A DNA stretch of 33,654 bases from SZUA-1377 sp964622255 (GCA_964622255.1 CAZUPK010000045.1:1-33654); one strand, 5' to 3'; shown: positions 15,872 to 24,170, counted from the first letter of the stretch. Made by a program: numbers and translations. Notes: generated from the sequence alone by a model not told the origin.

Positions 15872-16706
15872 CTTTTAACTTTTCCTCCATCAATTTATCT
15901 ACATATAGTGCAAAACCTGTTGCTTCCATATTTTCATACTTATAGCACCCACCCATACCCAAAACGGAGTTTCCTTCTATATATCTGAAAAAAAGTCCAT
16001 CATAATAGTTCATCTTTGAGTAATAAAGCGGTGATATAACTATATTTTCATAAGAGATATCCCTTGCTAAGTTAACTATCTTTTCTAACTCCTCTTTTAT
16101 CTCTTTAGGAACTATACCCAAAATCTCTTTACTCTCATTTACATCTTGTAAATATGTCAATTTAGTAAGCCAATCTATCTTTAAATCCAAAAGTTTTTGG
16201 ATATTTGAACTTTTAAAAACTTCGATAGGCACATCTAAAAGTTTTGAAAGTTTTTTAGGTATTTGGATATTTGAGATTTGTAAAAGTGGTTCTAACTTTA
16301 TAGTTCGTAAAATCTTTAAAGAGACATTTAATGAATTACTTAAGTTGCTATTTTCTAACTCTTCCGAACCTATTTGATAAGTTTCAGTTGATGGATAGTT
16401 AAAAACAGGTTGGATATAAAACCACTTTTTTTGATCTATGCTTCTACCAAGTCTTTTAGTGATAATCCTTATAACATCTATCGTGCTATCTGCTCTAAGA
16501 TACAAAGTATTGTTCTTTTCATCTGAAAATTTTATAAGTTTTTCATCCACAAAGCCTTGGTAGTATGTAAAAAAAGGAGTTACAATTTGGGCATATCCTA
16601 TCTCTTCAAAGATAGATGCCGATATATTTTCTATCTCTCTTTTTAATTTTGCACTATTTTGAAAATAGAGCCTACTTCCAACAGGTATCTCGTGTTGTCT
16701 TATCAT
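15864..16706 (-). CDS. hisZ: HisZ-like ATP phosphoribosyltransferase regulatory subunit
   Basis: This protein has the class II aminoacyl-tRNA synthetase-like (HisRS) fold without a tRNA-binding tail. Visible are LYLRADSTIDVIRI (motif 2 region), TYQIGSEELE and a degenerate motif 3 (GMGGCYKY). HisZ pairs with short-form HisG for the first step of histidine synthesis. At 280 residues it is somewhat short. The frame can be extended to a TTG at 16740-16742, but that codon lies upstream of a probable -10 box (16733-16738) and beside a terminator. ATG 16704-16706 is therefore preferred, although its ribosome-binding site (AGGCAAG) is weak. Confidence 0.8.
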   Translation of the reverse strand: MIRQHEIPVGSRLYFQNSAKLKREIENISASIFEEIGYAQIVTPFFTYYQGFVDEKLIKFSDEKNNTLYLRADSTIDVIRIITKRLGRSIDQKKWFYIQPVFNYPSTETYQIGSEELENSNLSNSLNVSLKILRTIKLEPLLQISNIQIPKKLSKLLDVPIEVFKSSNIQKLLDLKIDWLTKLTYLQDVNESKEILGIVPKEIKEELEKIVNLARDISYENIVISPLYYSKMNYYDGLFFRYIEGNSVLGMGGCYKYENMEATGFALYVDKLMEEKLKDE

Positions 16707-16732
16707 TATATCTTGCCTAAAACTTTTTTGCA

Positions 16733-16738
16733 AGTATA
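16733..16738 (-). promoter_or_regulatory. Candidate -10 box of hisZ-purA
   Basis: TATACT within TTTTGTTATACTTGC on the minus strand, just downstream of the terminator at 16751-16770 and about 30 nt before the ATG at 16706. It argues against the upstream TTG start. Confidence 0.5.
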
Positions 16739-16750
16739 ACAAAATTTTTT

Positions 16751-16770
16751 AAAAAGGAGAAAAGTCTCCC
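16751..16770 (-). terminator. Rho-independent terminator of the Cys-repeat gene
   Basis: On the minus strand, GGAGA, a CTTT loop and TCTCC are followed directly by five T residues. It lies 9 bp beyond the stop of the gene at 16779-17369 and separates it from hisZ. The stem is short (5 bp) but the form is classic. Confidence 0.65.
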
Positions 16771-16778
16771 TATCTATT

Positions 16779-17369
16779 TTAATTTTTAATACACTTTATA
16801 AATCTAAATCCATCACAACCGGCATTTTCACAATACCTATGATCTCCTAATGTGAAAGTAGTAGATTGCAAACCTATATTTGGATCGATTTTCCAATTTA
16901 GTGCTTTTGTATATCCTTTTAGCTTACAAAACTGATTTGCTGCCTTTTTACCACATCCTTGTGCATAGTCATAACACCAATCAACCCTTAAATGACGAAT
17001 TTTTGGATATTTAAATATTTTCCTCTCACTACAAGGTGGTAGAGGTGGTGGAGTTATAAGATTTTTACAAGTAATAAACTTAAAACCATCACAAAAATTT
17101 TCATCACACAATCTTTTATCACCCAATGTTTTTGTTGTAGAACTCTTACCTATATTTTGGTCAATAGCCCAATCAACAACCCTTAAAAATCCCTTAGTTT
17201 GACAAAAAGCCTTTGCTGCTTTTTTACCACATCCTTGTGCATAATTATAACACCAATCAAGTCTATAACCATCATTTTTAGGATACATAAAAGTTTTTAT
17301 ATTACCTGCTTCCACTGTTGGAGCGAGAACCATCAACCCTAACCCAAAAGCTAAAATAAGCTTTTTCAT
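16779..17369 (-). CDS. Secreted protein with two tandem six-cysteine domains, function unknown
   Basis: This 196-residue protein has a signal peptide (about 1-21, ending VEAG) and two homologous modules joined by the proline-rich linker TPPPLPP. Module one has C40, C47, C56, C88, C93, C101; module two has C132, C139, C148, C180, C185, C193. The spacing is identical (7, 9, 32, 5, 8). Shared sequence includes YAQGCGKKAA, STT, TLGD and CDGF, so three disulfides per module are likely in the periplasm or outside the cell. One extra cysteine, C113, lies in the linker. The start has AAGGAGG nearby. It is a stand-alone gene with its own terminator. I recall similar Cys-rich modules in scattered bacteria, but no established function. 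Binding or structural roles are possible. Confidence 0.85.
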   Translation of the reverse strand: MKKLILAFGLGLMVLAPTVEAGNIKTFMYPKNDGYRLDWCYNYAQGCGKKAAKAFCQTKGFLRVVDWAIDQNIGKSSTTKTLGDKRLCDENFCDGFKFITCKNLITPPPLPPCSERKIFKYPKIRHLRVDWCYDYAQGCGKKAANQFCKLKGYTKALNWKIDPNIGLQSTTFTLGDHRYCENAGCDGFRFIKCIKN

Positions 17370-17392
17370 TTTCGCCTCCTTGGTTTAGAATA

Positions 17393-17407
17393 GTTAAATA
17401 ATTTAAC
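17393..17407. promoter_or_regulatory. 15-bp AT-rich palindrome upstream of the Cys-repeat gene
   Basis: GTTAAATAATTTAAC is a perfect dyad (7-bp arms, one central base) 24-38 bp before the start codon at 17369. It could be an operator, but AT-rich palindromes arise easily in this genome. Confidence 0.3.
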
Positions 17408-17496
17408 TTTTAATAGAATTATTAAAACATATTGTGGAAAAAATGTGATTAAGGTAAAATTAATTTGTTTTATTAAGATTTTATTTAAGTTAAATA

Positions 17497-17518
17497 GGGT
17501 GTGTTAAATCACACACCC
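17497..17518 (-). terminator. Hairpin terminator at the 3' end of tkt
   Basis: A perfect 8-bp stem, GGGTGTGT with ACACACCC, encloses a 6-nt loop. The tkt stop codon (17504-17506) lies inside the hairpin. Downstream on the minus strand is TATTTAACTTAAAT, which is T-rich but not a clean run. Confidence 0.6.
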
Positions 17519-19483
17519 TTTAGCTTCAGTTTCAACATACTCTTTTCCAACCATATCAAAAACTTTTTGTTTTATACCTTTTATAGTAAATCCAAAGTGT
17601 TTAAAAAGTCTATCAGCCGGAGCTGATGCACCAAAACTATTTACACAAAGAACTTCGTCGGCATACTTATACCACTCTAAGCCACTACTTGCTTCAACTG
17701 CTAAAACTTTTGTATTTTTATCTATAACACTTGCTTTATACTCATCATCTTGCTCATCAAAAAGTTCATAACAAGGAATACTTACAACATTTGCATTTAT
17801 ACCTGCTATCTCTAAGTGACAAGCAGCTTTTAAGCTTGGCATCAACTCACTTCCACTTGCTATAATAGTTATAGTTGCATTTTCTCTTTTTTTAACTAAA
17901 TATCCACCTTTTGAGGCATCTCCAAAGTCCGTTTTAGCTTTTAAAGTTTCTAACTTTTGACGACTTAAAACAAAACCACTTGGTGCATTTAACTCTAGTG
18001 CTACTTTCCAACAAGCAATATTTTCAGTTGCATCAGCAGGTCTGAAGGTATAAAAGTTTGGCATCGCTCTAAACTGACTTAGATGCTCTATAGGCTGATG
18101 AGTGGGTCCATCCTCTCCAACTCCAATACTATCGTGTGTCCAGATAAAAAAGTTTCTTACACCACTTAAAGCGGCTATTCTTGTAGCAGGTTTTAGATAA
18201 TCACTAAAAACAAAGAAAGTTGCATTGTAAGCTATCAAAGTTCCGTATAGATTCATAGCATTTGTTATAGCACCCATCGCATGTTCACGGATACCAAAGT
18301 GCATATTTCTACCATTTGGGAAATCTCCCATATTATTTAAAACAGTTTTATTTGAAGGTCCAAGATCTGCACTTCCTCCTACAAATCCGGGTATTGCTTT
18401 TGCAATGGCATTTAGTATTTTTCCATTGCTATCTCTTGTAGCAACTTTGCTTCCTGCTTCGAACTTAGGCCACTCTATCTTGCTAAAGTCTGGATTTAGT
18501 AGAGCTTCTAAAGCCTCATTTTGCTCTTTGAGAGGTAAATCTAAAAGAAGTTTATTCCAAGCTTTTTCAAGCTTTGCTCCCTTAGTGGTTGCATCAAAAG
18601 CCTCTTTAACATCTTTTGGAACAAAAAATAACTTTTCCGGATCAAATCCTGCTTTTCTTTTTGATTTTTTTATCTCATCTTCTCCAAGTGGAGCTCCGTG
18701 AGTGTGAGGATCTCCTTCAAGATTTACAGTTCCTTTTGCTATGAGTGTCTTTGCTATAATCAAAACCGGTTTATCTTGATTTTCATTTATTTTTGTTAAA
18801 ACACTATCTATTTGGCTATAATTATGACCATCTATCTTATAGACTTTCCAACCTTGTGCCTCAAATCTTAACTTAACATCTTCACTCCAAGCCACACTTG
18901 TATCACCCTCAATGGTTATATTATTTGAATCATATATCAAGATAAGATTATCCAAGTTTTGATGTCCTGCCAATGCACAAGCTTCGTAACTTATACCCTC
19001 TTGCAAATCTCCATCACCACAAAGACAATAAACTTTATGATCTATAACTTTTGCAGTTTGGGAGTTTAAAACATTTGCAGAGTATTTACTTGCGAGTGAA
19101 AAACCAACAGCATTTGCAACACCTTGTCCCAAAGGTCCTGTTGTTATCTCAACTCCCGGAACCTCTCCAAATTCAGGATGTCCTGGAGTTTTACTTCCAA
19201 ATTGCCTAAAATTTTTGAGATCCTCCATAGAAATATCATATCCAAGCAAATGATAAAATGAGTATATTAAACTACTAATATGTCCACCACTAAAAACTAA
19301 TCTATCTCTATTTAACCATTTTGGATTTTTCGGATTATGTTTTAAGTGATAACTTAAGACTGTAACTATATCAGCAAGTCCCATAGAAGCACCGGGATGT
19401 CCGCTGTTTGCTTGTTGCACCATATCAGCTACTAAAAATCTAATCGTATCGGCTTGTTTTTGTAACAAAGTTTCATTTAACAT
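17504..19483 (-). CDS. tkt: Transketolase
   Basis: This 659-residue thiamine-diphosphate enzyme of the non-oxidative pentose phosphate pathway transfers two-carbon units between sugar phosphates. Visible are NSGHPGASMG (about 27-36), the ThDP motif starting GDGDLQEGISYEA and ending near NN, SADLGPSNKT, the catalytic-region FGIREHAMGA, and VGEDGPTHQP. Length is full. It is the last gene of the unit starting at the ferredoxin-like gene, 9 bp after ispA. Confidence 0.98.
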   Translation of the reverse strand: MLNETLLQKQADTIRFLVADMVQQANSGHPGASMGLADIVTVLSYHLKHNPKNPKWLNRDRLVFSGGHISSLIYSFYHLLGYDISMEDLKNFRQFGSKTPGHPEFGEVPGVEITTGPLGQGVANAVGFSLASKYSANVLNSQTAKVIDHKVYCLCGDGDLQEGISYEACALAGHQNLDNLILIYDSNNITIEGDTSVAWSEDVKLRFEAQGWKVYKIDGHNYSQIDSVLTKINENQDKPVLIIAKTLIAKGTVNLEGDPHTHGAPLGEDEIKKSKRKAGFDPEKLFFVPKDVKEAFDATTKGAKLEKAWNKLLLDLPLKEQNEALEALLNPDFSKIEWPKFEAGSKVATRDSNGKILNAIAKAIPGFVGGSADLGPSNKTVLNNMGDFPNGRNMHFGIREHAMGAITNAMNLYGTLIAYNATFFVFSDYLKPATRIAALSGVRNFFIWTHDSIGVGEDGPTHQPIEHLSQFRAMPNFYTFRPADATENIACWKVALELNAPSGFVLSRQKLETLKAKTDFGDASKGGYLVKKRENATITIIASGSELMPSLKAACHLEIAGINANVVSIPCYELFDEQDDEYKASVIDKNTKVLAVEASSGLEWYKYADEVLCVNSFGASAPADRLFKHFGFTIKGIKQKVFDMVGKEYVETEAKGCVI

Positions 19484-19492
19484 TTATTGTCC

Positions 19493-20341
19493 TTATAAAT
19501 ATTTATCCATCATTTTTCTAAGTCTAATTTGAAGCTTTTTATCCACCTTTGAAAAAAACTCTTCTATCCTCGCTTTTAACTCATCTTTTGCTTTTATAGC
19601 ACCATCTACTCCCAAAAGATTTGTAAAAGAGTTTTTTGAACCATCACTATTGGTAGGTTTTCCAACTTCCTTTGAACTTTTTGTAGCATCTATGATATCA
19701 TCTTGAATTTGAAATAAAAGTCCTATTTTTAAACCAAGCTCTTCAAATATCGCTACTTCCTCTTTGCTCAAATCACAAACAATAGCTCCCATCTTCAAAG
19801 AACTCGCTATAAGTGTTGCGGTTTTGTGAGTATGTAAAAACTTTAACTCATCTAAAGATAGCTTTTTATTTTCAAAAAAGCAGTCTATGGCTTGTCCTAA
19901 AACCATACCGTTTACCCCGCTTCCATCCACCAACTCTTTGATAAGTTTTATCTTTATATCACTGTCAAGTGGGGCTTTTGCAATAATACCAAATGCCTCC
20001 GTGTTTAGTGCGTCACCAACTAAAGTTGCAGTTACCTCATCATAAGTTATATGAAGAGTTTCTTCTCCTCGTCTTAAAGGAGCATCATCAAAAGTCGGCA
20101 AATCATCGTGAATAAGTGAGTAGGTGTGTATCATCTCAACAGCAAGTGCAGGATAGAAAGCATTTTTCAAAAGTAAAGGTTCATAAGCCTCCACAACACT
20201 TAAAAGTAAAAGCGGACGAAACCTCTTTCCACCTGCTTTAAACATCTTTTTCATCGCTTCTTCAAAGTGAGGATGAAAACTCTTTTTTGTTGGTATATTT
20301 TTGTTTAAAAACTCTTCAAACTCTCTTAAAAGCTCTTCCAT
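19493..20341 (-). CDS. ispA: Short-chain polyprenyl (farnesyl/geranylgeranyl) diphosphate synthase
   Basis: This 282-residue trans-prenyltransferase condenses isopentenyl diphosphate units into FPP or GGPP for quinones and undecaprenyl carriers. The first aspartate motif is HDDLPTFDD (D79, D80, D85, D86, the spaced bacterial form), with LRRG after it. The second is QIQDDIID. GGKRFRP at 37-43 and the KT motif HTHKTATL are present. Product length cannot be read with certainty from sequence alone. It follows ybaB with no gap. Confidence 0.93.
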   Translation of the reverse strand: MEELLREFEEFLNKNIPTKKSFHPHFEEAMKKMFKAGGKRFRPLLLLSVVEAYEPLLLKNAFYPALAVEMIHTYSLIHDDLPTFDDAPLRRGEETLHITYDEVTATLVGDALNTEAFGIIAKAPLDSDIKIKLIKELVDGSGVNGMVLGQAIDCFFENKKLSLDELKFLHTHKTATLIASSLKMGAIVCDLSKEEVAIFEELGLKIGLLFQIQDDIIDATKSSKEVGKPTNSDGSKNSFTNLLGVDGAIKAKDELKARIEEFFSKVDKKLQIRLRKMMDKYL

Positions 20342-20656
20342 CTAAAGTTTTCCAAGTCCACCCAAAGAGCCTAACATATTTGCTGCTTGAAGTTTCTTTT
20401 CCTCTTCAACCATCCTTAAAACATCATTTATAGCACTGATAAGAAGTATCTGCATCGAATCTTTATCTTCCAAAAGTGAATCATCCATCTCTATATCTAC
20501 AACTTCACCTTTACCATTTGCACAAACTTTCACCATACCTCCACCACTTTTTGCTGTAAAAATCTTTGCCTCACTCTCCTCCTGAAGCTTTTTAGCTTCC
20601 TCTTGAACTTTTGAAAACATCTCTCCCATTTTTGAAAAATCTATATCTTTAAACAT
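20342..20656 (-). CDS. ybaB: YbaB/EbfC family nucleoid-associated protein
   Basis: This 104-residue protein has the typical YbaB arrangement: an N-terminal helix with SKVQEEAKKLQEE, then VKVCANGKGEVVDIEMDDSLLED, then C-terminal helices. Family members bind DNA as dimers. In many bacteria it follows dnaX, but here it sits between panD and ispA, overlapping the panD 3' end by 8 bp. Confidence 0.93.
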   Translation of the reverse strand: MFKDIDFSKMGEMFSKVQEEAKKLQEESEAKIFTAKSGGGMVKVCANGKGEVVDIEMDDSLLEDKDSMQILLISAINDVLRMVEEEKKLQAANMLGSLGGLGKL

Positions 20657-21014
20657 AATCTTTTATCTCATCTATATAGTTATCTTCGCCAAGGAGGACA
20701 ACCTTCGGTTTAAAGTTATCCGCCTCTTCAAAGGACATTTCAGCATAAGCTATGACAATAATTTTATCACCAATCTCTGCTTTTCTAGCAGCCGCACCAT
20801 TTAGACAAATATCTCTATTGCCCCTTTTACCCTCTATAACATAGGTTGCAAACCTTTCACCGTTGTTGATATTTACTATCTCTACTTTTTGCCCAACTCT
20901 AAGTCCGGCACTATCCATAAGTTCCCTATCTATAGTAATAGAACCAACATAGCTAAGATTTGCGTCTGTTACAGTAGCACGATGTAACTTACTATATAAC
21001 ATAGAAATCGTCAA
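20649..21014 (-). CDS. panD: Aspartate 1-decarboxylase precursor
   Basis: This 121-residue zymogen cleaves itself at G24-S25 (SYVGSITID) to form the pyruvoyl group, then makes beta-alanine for pantothenate and coenzyme A. KLHRATVT, NNGERFATY and LNGAAARKAEIGD are family signatures. The start chosen is TTG at 21012-21014, because it puts the cleavage site at the usual residue 24/25; the next ATG (21000-21002) would put it at 20/21. It starts 5 bp after the upstream gene's stop. Confidence 0.93.
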   Translation of the reverse strand: MTISMLYSKLHRATVTDANLSYVGSITIDRELMDSAGLRVGQKVEIVNINNGERFATYVIEGKRGNRDICLNGAAARKAEIGDKIIVIAYAEMSFEEADNFKPKVVLLGEDNYIDEIKDYV

Positions 21015-21019
21015 AGCTT

Positions 21020-21394
21020 CTACCTTCCCGCCATCTTCATAGCCTCCATCGGGCTTATCGCTTCATCCCAGAACTCATCATCTATCAAATACTCAACCAC
21101 CGGTTTTTCACCGATTATATGCTCATCTATTATTCTATCAATTTTTTCTTTAGTTAACTCTACATACATATGATGGCCTGGCTCTACTAACATAACAGGA
21201 CCTTGTTGACATCTGTTTAAACAAGCCGTTCTCACCGGAACAACTGTAGCTATCAAACCCTTTTCCATAAGCCTCATACCCAAGTGTTGAAAAAGATCCT
21301 GAGTTCCCTCTCTAACACAACTTGGTTTTGGCATCCCCGGAGGTGAACTTTGCTCACACTTAAATATATAAAATGCTGGTCTTGGTATCCCCAT
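21020..21394 (-). CDS. Thioredoxin-like [2Fe-2S] ferredoxin
   Basis: This 124-residue protein has four cysteines placed as in thioredoxin-fold ferredoxins: C13 and C26 in the N-terminal part, C58 and C62 (RTACLNRC) in the second half, followed by QQGPVMLVEPGHHMY. It probably carries a [2Fe-2S] cluster and transfers electrons in the cytoplasm. The partner is unknown. AAGGGG precedes the ATG. It is the first gene of the unit that runs into panD, ybaB, ispA and tkt. Confidence 0.85.
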   Translation of the reverse strand: MGIPRPAFYIFKCEQSSPPGMPKPSCVREGTQDLFQHLGMRLMEKGLIATVVPVRTACLNRCQQGPVMLVEPGHHMYVELTKEKIDRIIDEHIIGEKPVVEYLIDDEFWDEAISPMEAMKMAGR

Positions 21395-21434
21395 AATTTT
21401 CCCCTTATTTATTTTAATCTTTCGATTTGACGGT

Positions 21435-21440
21435 ATTTTA
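21435..21440 (-). promoter_or_regulatory. Candidate -10 box of the ferredoxin-panD-ybaB-ispA-tkt unit
   Basis: TAAAAT within GTTAAAATACC on the minus strand, about 42 nt before the start codon at 21394. It lies in the only gap (104 bp) between this unit and murE. Confidence 0.45.
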
Positions 21441-21498
21441 ACAAGTAAAGATTAATAATTTATTAAATTTGGAATAATAATTTAGGAGAAAAGAAGTC

Positions 21499-22794
21499 TT
21501 AAATATCTAAAACCTCCCTAACAACCTCTCTATCATCAAAAGGATATTTTACTCCATCTATCTCTTGATAATCTTCATCACCTTTTCCAAGTATCACTAA
21601 GATTTCATCGCTTTTTAACTCCTCTATAGCTTGAGTTATAGCTTTTTTTCTATCAACATCTACTAATCTTAGTTTTCTATGATCCCTTATCCCCTCCTTT
21701 ATCTCTTCTAAAATGGCTTTAGGATTTTCGCTTCTTGGGTTATCACTTGTAAGATATATCTTTTTTGCATATCTGTTTGCAACCCTTCCCATCAAAGCTC
21801 TTTTACTTTTATCTCTATCACCACCTGCTCCAAAAACAAGGGATATCTTTTTATCTTTTAAAGAATCTAAAACTTGATTCATACCATCTGGAGTATGTGC
21901 AAAATCAACTATAACAAGAGGATTTTGGCTAACCACTTCCATCCTACCACTTACTCCACCAAAGTTTTCTACAGCTTCACATATCTTATTTAAAGGTTCT
22001 TTTGTTACAAGTGATACCGCACTTACCGCTACTAAAAGATTGTAAATATTGAAAATTCCGTGAAGATGAGAGTGGAAAGTTGCCATTTTATCAAAGTGTC
22101 TTATGGCAACGGAGATACCATCTTTTAGTGTATATGCAGTTACATTGAAAGTTGCAGGAAGATCAAGTGCATATGTGTAGGCATTTGTTATGTTAAACTC
22201 TATCTTTCTTGCATCTTTGTTTATGAGTTTTGGGCTTTCATCAAGAAAAAAACTCTCTTTAACTCTTTTATATTCTTTAAATGTTTTATGATAATCAAGA
22301 TGATCTTGAGTAAGGTTCGTATAAATCTTTAGTGCAAACTCTAATCCCTCTATACGATTTTGCTCTATTGCGTGAGAACTTACTTCCATAACAAAAAACT
22401 TACATCCTCTATTTTTCGCCTCTTTTATATGGTTTAAGGTATTGAAAATAAGTGGAGTTGTGAGAGTTTTTCCTTCTAACTTTTCATCATTTATAAAGAC
22501 TCCTCTTGTCCCTTGCATAGCACAAGGATATCCTAAATCCAAAAGTATAGAGTAAATCGCACCTGCTGTTGTAGTTTTTCCATTTGTTCCTGTTATGCCA
22601 ATAAGTTTTACATCATCTATATCCAAAAGTTTTTTATATTCTTGTGCCGTTACTATGGCAGGAGGATTTTTTGCTTTTGCATCTTTTAAATATTTATTAT
22701 TTTGCTCACATAAAAAGTATGCTGTATCTTTATCACACTCTTTTGAATTGTCAGTGATATATTTGTAAGGCTTGTTTTTTATTTCTACTTTCAA
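21499..22794 (-). CDS. murE: UDP-MurNAc-L-Ala-D-Glu:meso-diaminopimelate ligase
   Basis: This 431-residue Mur ligase adds the third residue to the peptidoglycan stem peptide, in the cytoplasm with ATP. The ATP loop GITGTNGKTTT spans 66-76. D351-N-P-R354 (SDNPRSENP) is the motif that selects meso-diaminopimelate. TNLTQDHLDYH and a GKGDEDYQ near the C-terminus are also typical. The protein is about 50 residues shorter than E. coli MurE, owing to a reduced N-terminal UDP-binding domain. It overlaps the TPR gene by 4 bp. Confidence 0.96.
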   Translation of the reverse strand: MKVEIKNKPYKYITDNSKECDKDTAYFLCEQNNKYLKDAKAKNPPAIVTAQEYKKLLDIDDVKLIGITGTNGKTTTAGAIYSILLDLGYPCAMQGTRGVFINDEKLEGKTLTTPLIFNTLNHIKEAKNRGCKFFVMEVSSHAIEQNRIEGLEFALKIYTNLTQDHLDYHKTFKEYKRVKESFFLDESPKLINKDARKIEFNITNAYTYALDLPATFNVTAYTLKDGISVAIRHFDKMATFHSHLHGIFNIYNLLVAVSAVSLVTKEPLNKICEAVENFGGVSGRMEVVSQNPLVIVDFAHTPDGMNQVLDSLKDKKISLVFGAGGDRDKSKRALMGRVANRYAKKIYLTSDNPRSENPKAILEEIKEGIRDHRKLRLVDVDRKKAITQAIEELKSDEILVILGKGDEDYQEIDGVKYPFDDREVVREVLDI

Positions 22795-23366
22795 GCAAAA
22801 TCCCTTTTTGAAAGTTCTCTAAACTTCTCTTCAAAATATGTATCTCCCGGATAGATATTTATAGCACTTTCAAGGTATATCAAAGCTTCATCTTTAAAGT
22901 CATACTTAAATAAAAGTGCTATAAAGTCCATCATATCCTCTTTAGAGTTTATAATAATCCTCGCACTAAACATAACATCTTCTATAGTTCTTTTTATATC
23001 ACCCCTTTCTTTTGCGATAGCTAAAAAGTCATTATACTCTATACCATTTTCTACCGATTCTGATATGGTATTTATAGAATCTAAAAAGGATGATAAAAGG
23101 CCATCTTCATACTCTATGCTATTTACTATTTCTTTATATACCCTCTCTTTGTCATTGCCCAAGTAAATAGAAGAAAAATAAAAATCCTCTAAAGCTATAG
23201 CTTCTGCTTCATCTTCTTTTGCAAAATCACTAAGTATCGCTCCAACTTTTAGGTCTATATCATTTGGCTCAATTTTTAAAGCCAGAGAGTAAAACTTTAA
23301 GGCTAAATCATATTTTTTTTGGCTAAAAGCCTTTTGTGCCTCTTCTTTATACTTTTTCATAATCAA
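22791..23366 (-). CDS. TPR-like repeat protein
   Basis: This 191-residue, probably cytoplasmic, helical protein has a tetratricopeptide-like repeat at the N-terminus (AQKAFSQKKYDLALKFYSLA, about 8-27) and another near the C-terminus (about 152-180). The middle is acidic and not recognised. It overlaps nfu and murE by 4 bp on each side, so the three are translationally coupled; a similarly placed gene occurs between nfu and murE in C. jejuni, from memory. The function is unknown. A second ATG two codons in is an alternative start. Confidence 0.7.
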   Translation of the reverse strand: MIMKKYKEEAQKAFSQKKYDLALKFYSLALKIEPNDIDLKVGAILSDFAKEDEAEAIALEDFYFSSIYLGNDKERVYKEIVNSIEYEDGLLSSFLDSINTISESVENGIEYNDFLAIAKERGDIKRTIEDVMFSARIIINSKEDMMDFIALLFKYDFKDEALIYLESAINIYPGDTYFEEKFRELSKRDFA

Positions 23367-23647
23367 CTATCTGCTATATCATCTATCATATATTCCATAC
23401 CAGGAGCGATATTTACCACCTCAATCTCCGGATGAATATCCATACGAAGCTGTCTTTCTATACCATATTTTATAGTTTGTCCACTTGCACTACATCCCAC
23501 ACATGCTCCTTGCAATCGGACAAATACTTTTCCATTTTTGATGGCCAAAAGTTCTAAACCTCCACCATCAAGTGCCAACATAGGTGCCACTTTTTCTAAA
23601 GACTTTTCAACAACAGGTTTTAACTCTTCATCTGAAAATGGAATCAT
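23363..23647 (-). CDS. nfu: NifU C-terminal domain (Nfu) iron-sulfur scaffold protein
   Basis: This 94-residue Nfu-type protein has the cluster-binding C49-V-G-C52 and the typical LDGGGLELLAIKNGKVFVRLQG stretch just before it (shown here only in part as LDGGGLELL). It carries and passes on Fe-S clusters to target proteins. The open frame extends to a TTG at 23663-23665, but the ATG at 23645-23647 is preferred because AGGGGGAA precedes it at the right distance and the product then starts like other members. Confidence 0.93.
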   Translation of the reverse strand: MIPFSDEELKPVVEKSLEKVAPMLALDGGGLELLAIKNGKVFVRLQGACVGCSASGQTIKYGIERQLRMDIHPEIEVVNIAPGMEYMIDDIADS

Positions 23648-23677
23648 ATATTTCCCCCTATACAATAAATAAGCTGT

Positions 23678-23683
23678 ATTTTA
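23678..23683 (-). promoter_or_regulatory. Candidate -10 box of nfu-TPR-murE
   Basis: TAAAAT within GGTAAAATACA on the minus strand, giving a predicted start near 23671 and a leader of about 24 nt to the ATG at 23647. It closely resembles the box before the ferredoxin-like gene. Confidence 0.45.
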
Positions 23684-23783
23684 CCAAGTTTAGATTAATA
23701 ACAAATATCGGCAGGAAAAAATATTTTTATAATTTTGGAAAGTTACTAACCTGCCTGAGTTCGATAGTATATCATACCTAAGT

Positions 23784-23813
23784 TACCAAAGGGGAAAAAA
23801 CCCTTTAGTTATT
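23784..23813 (-). terminator. Probable terminator after rplQ
   Basis: AAAGGG (23789-23794) pairs with CCCTTT (23801-23806) across an A-rich loop, and flanking bases extend the stem with mismatches. It lies just past the rplQ stop at the end of the ribosomal operon. No strong T-run follows on the minus strand, so efficiency is uncertain. Confidence 0.4.
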
Positions 23814-23819
23814 TAAAAG

Positions 23820-24170
23820 TTATACTAGCTCTATGAAAGCCATAAAAGCACCATCACCTCTTCTTGTTCTTGTTTTTGTTATCCTTGTATAACCACCATT
23901 TCTTGTCTGATACTCCGGTGCTATCTCATTTATAAGTTTTTTTGTGCTTTCTTTGTCTTGTAAATAAGAAAAGATTATTCTGTGTGCATTGCTATCACCT
24001 ACTCTAGCCTTAGTTATAAGCTTTTCAAAATAACTTCTAAGCTCTTTTGCTTTTGGTAAAGTTGTCTCTATCTTACCACTTTTTATAAGAGCAATAGAAA
24101 GGTTTTTTAAAAGAGCTTTTCTATGACTAGAAGTCCTTCCCAACTTCCTATATCCATGTCTATGTCTCAT
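23820..24170 (-). CDS. rplQ: 50S ribosomal protein L17
   Basis: This 116-residue large-subunit protein starts MRHRHGYRKLGRTSSHRKAL and contains NGGYTRITKTRTRRGD, both L17 signatures. It is the last gene of the alpha operon, 2 bp after rpoA, the usual order. Confidence 0.98.
   Translation of the reverse strand: MRHRHGYRKLGRTSSHRKALLKNLSIALIKSGKIETTLPKAKELRSYFEKLITKARVGDSNAHRIIFSYLQDKESTKKLINEIAPEYQTRNGGYTRITKTRTRRGDGAFMAFIELV

Noticed and set aside
18405..18701. 98-codon plus-strand frame inside tkt
   Set aside because: It lies antisense to conserved transketolase sequence and has no recognisable motif or ribosome-binding site.
23710..23755. GGCAGG/CCTGCC inverted repeat between nfu and rplQ
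   Set aside because: Only 6 bp with a 34-nt spacer; too weak to call without comparative data.
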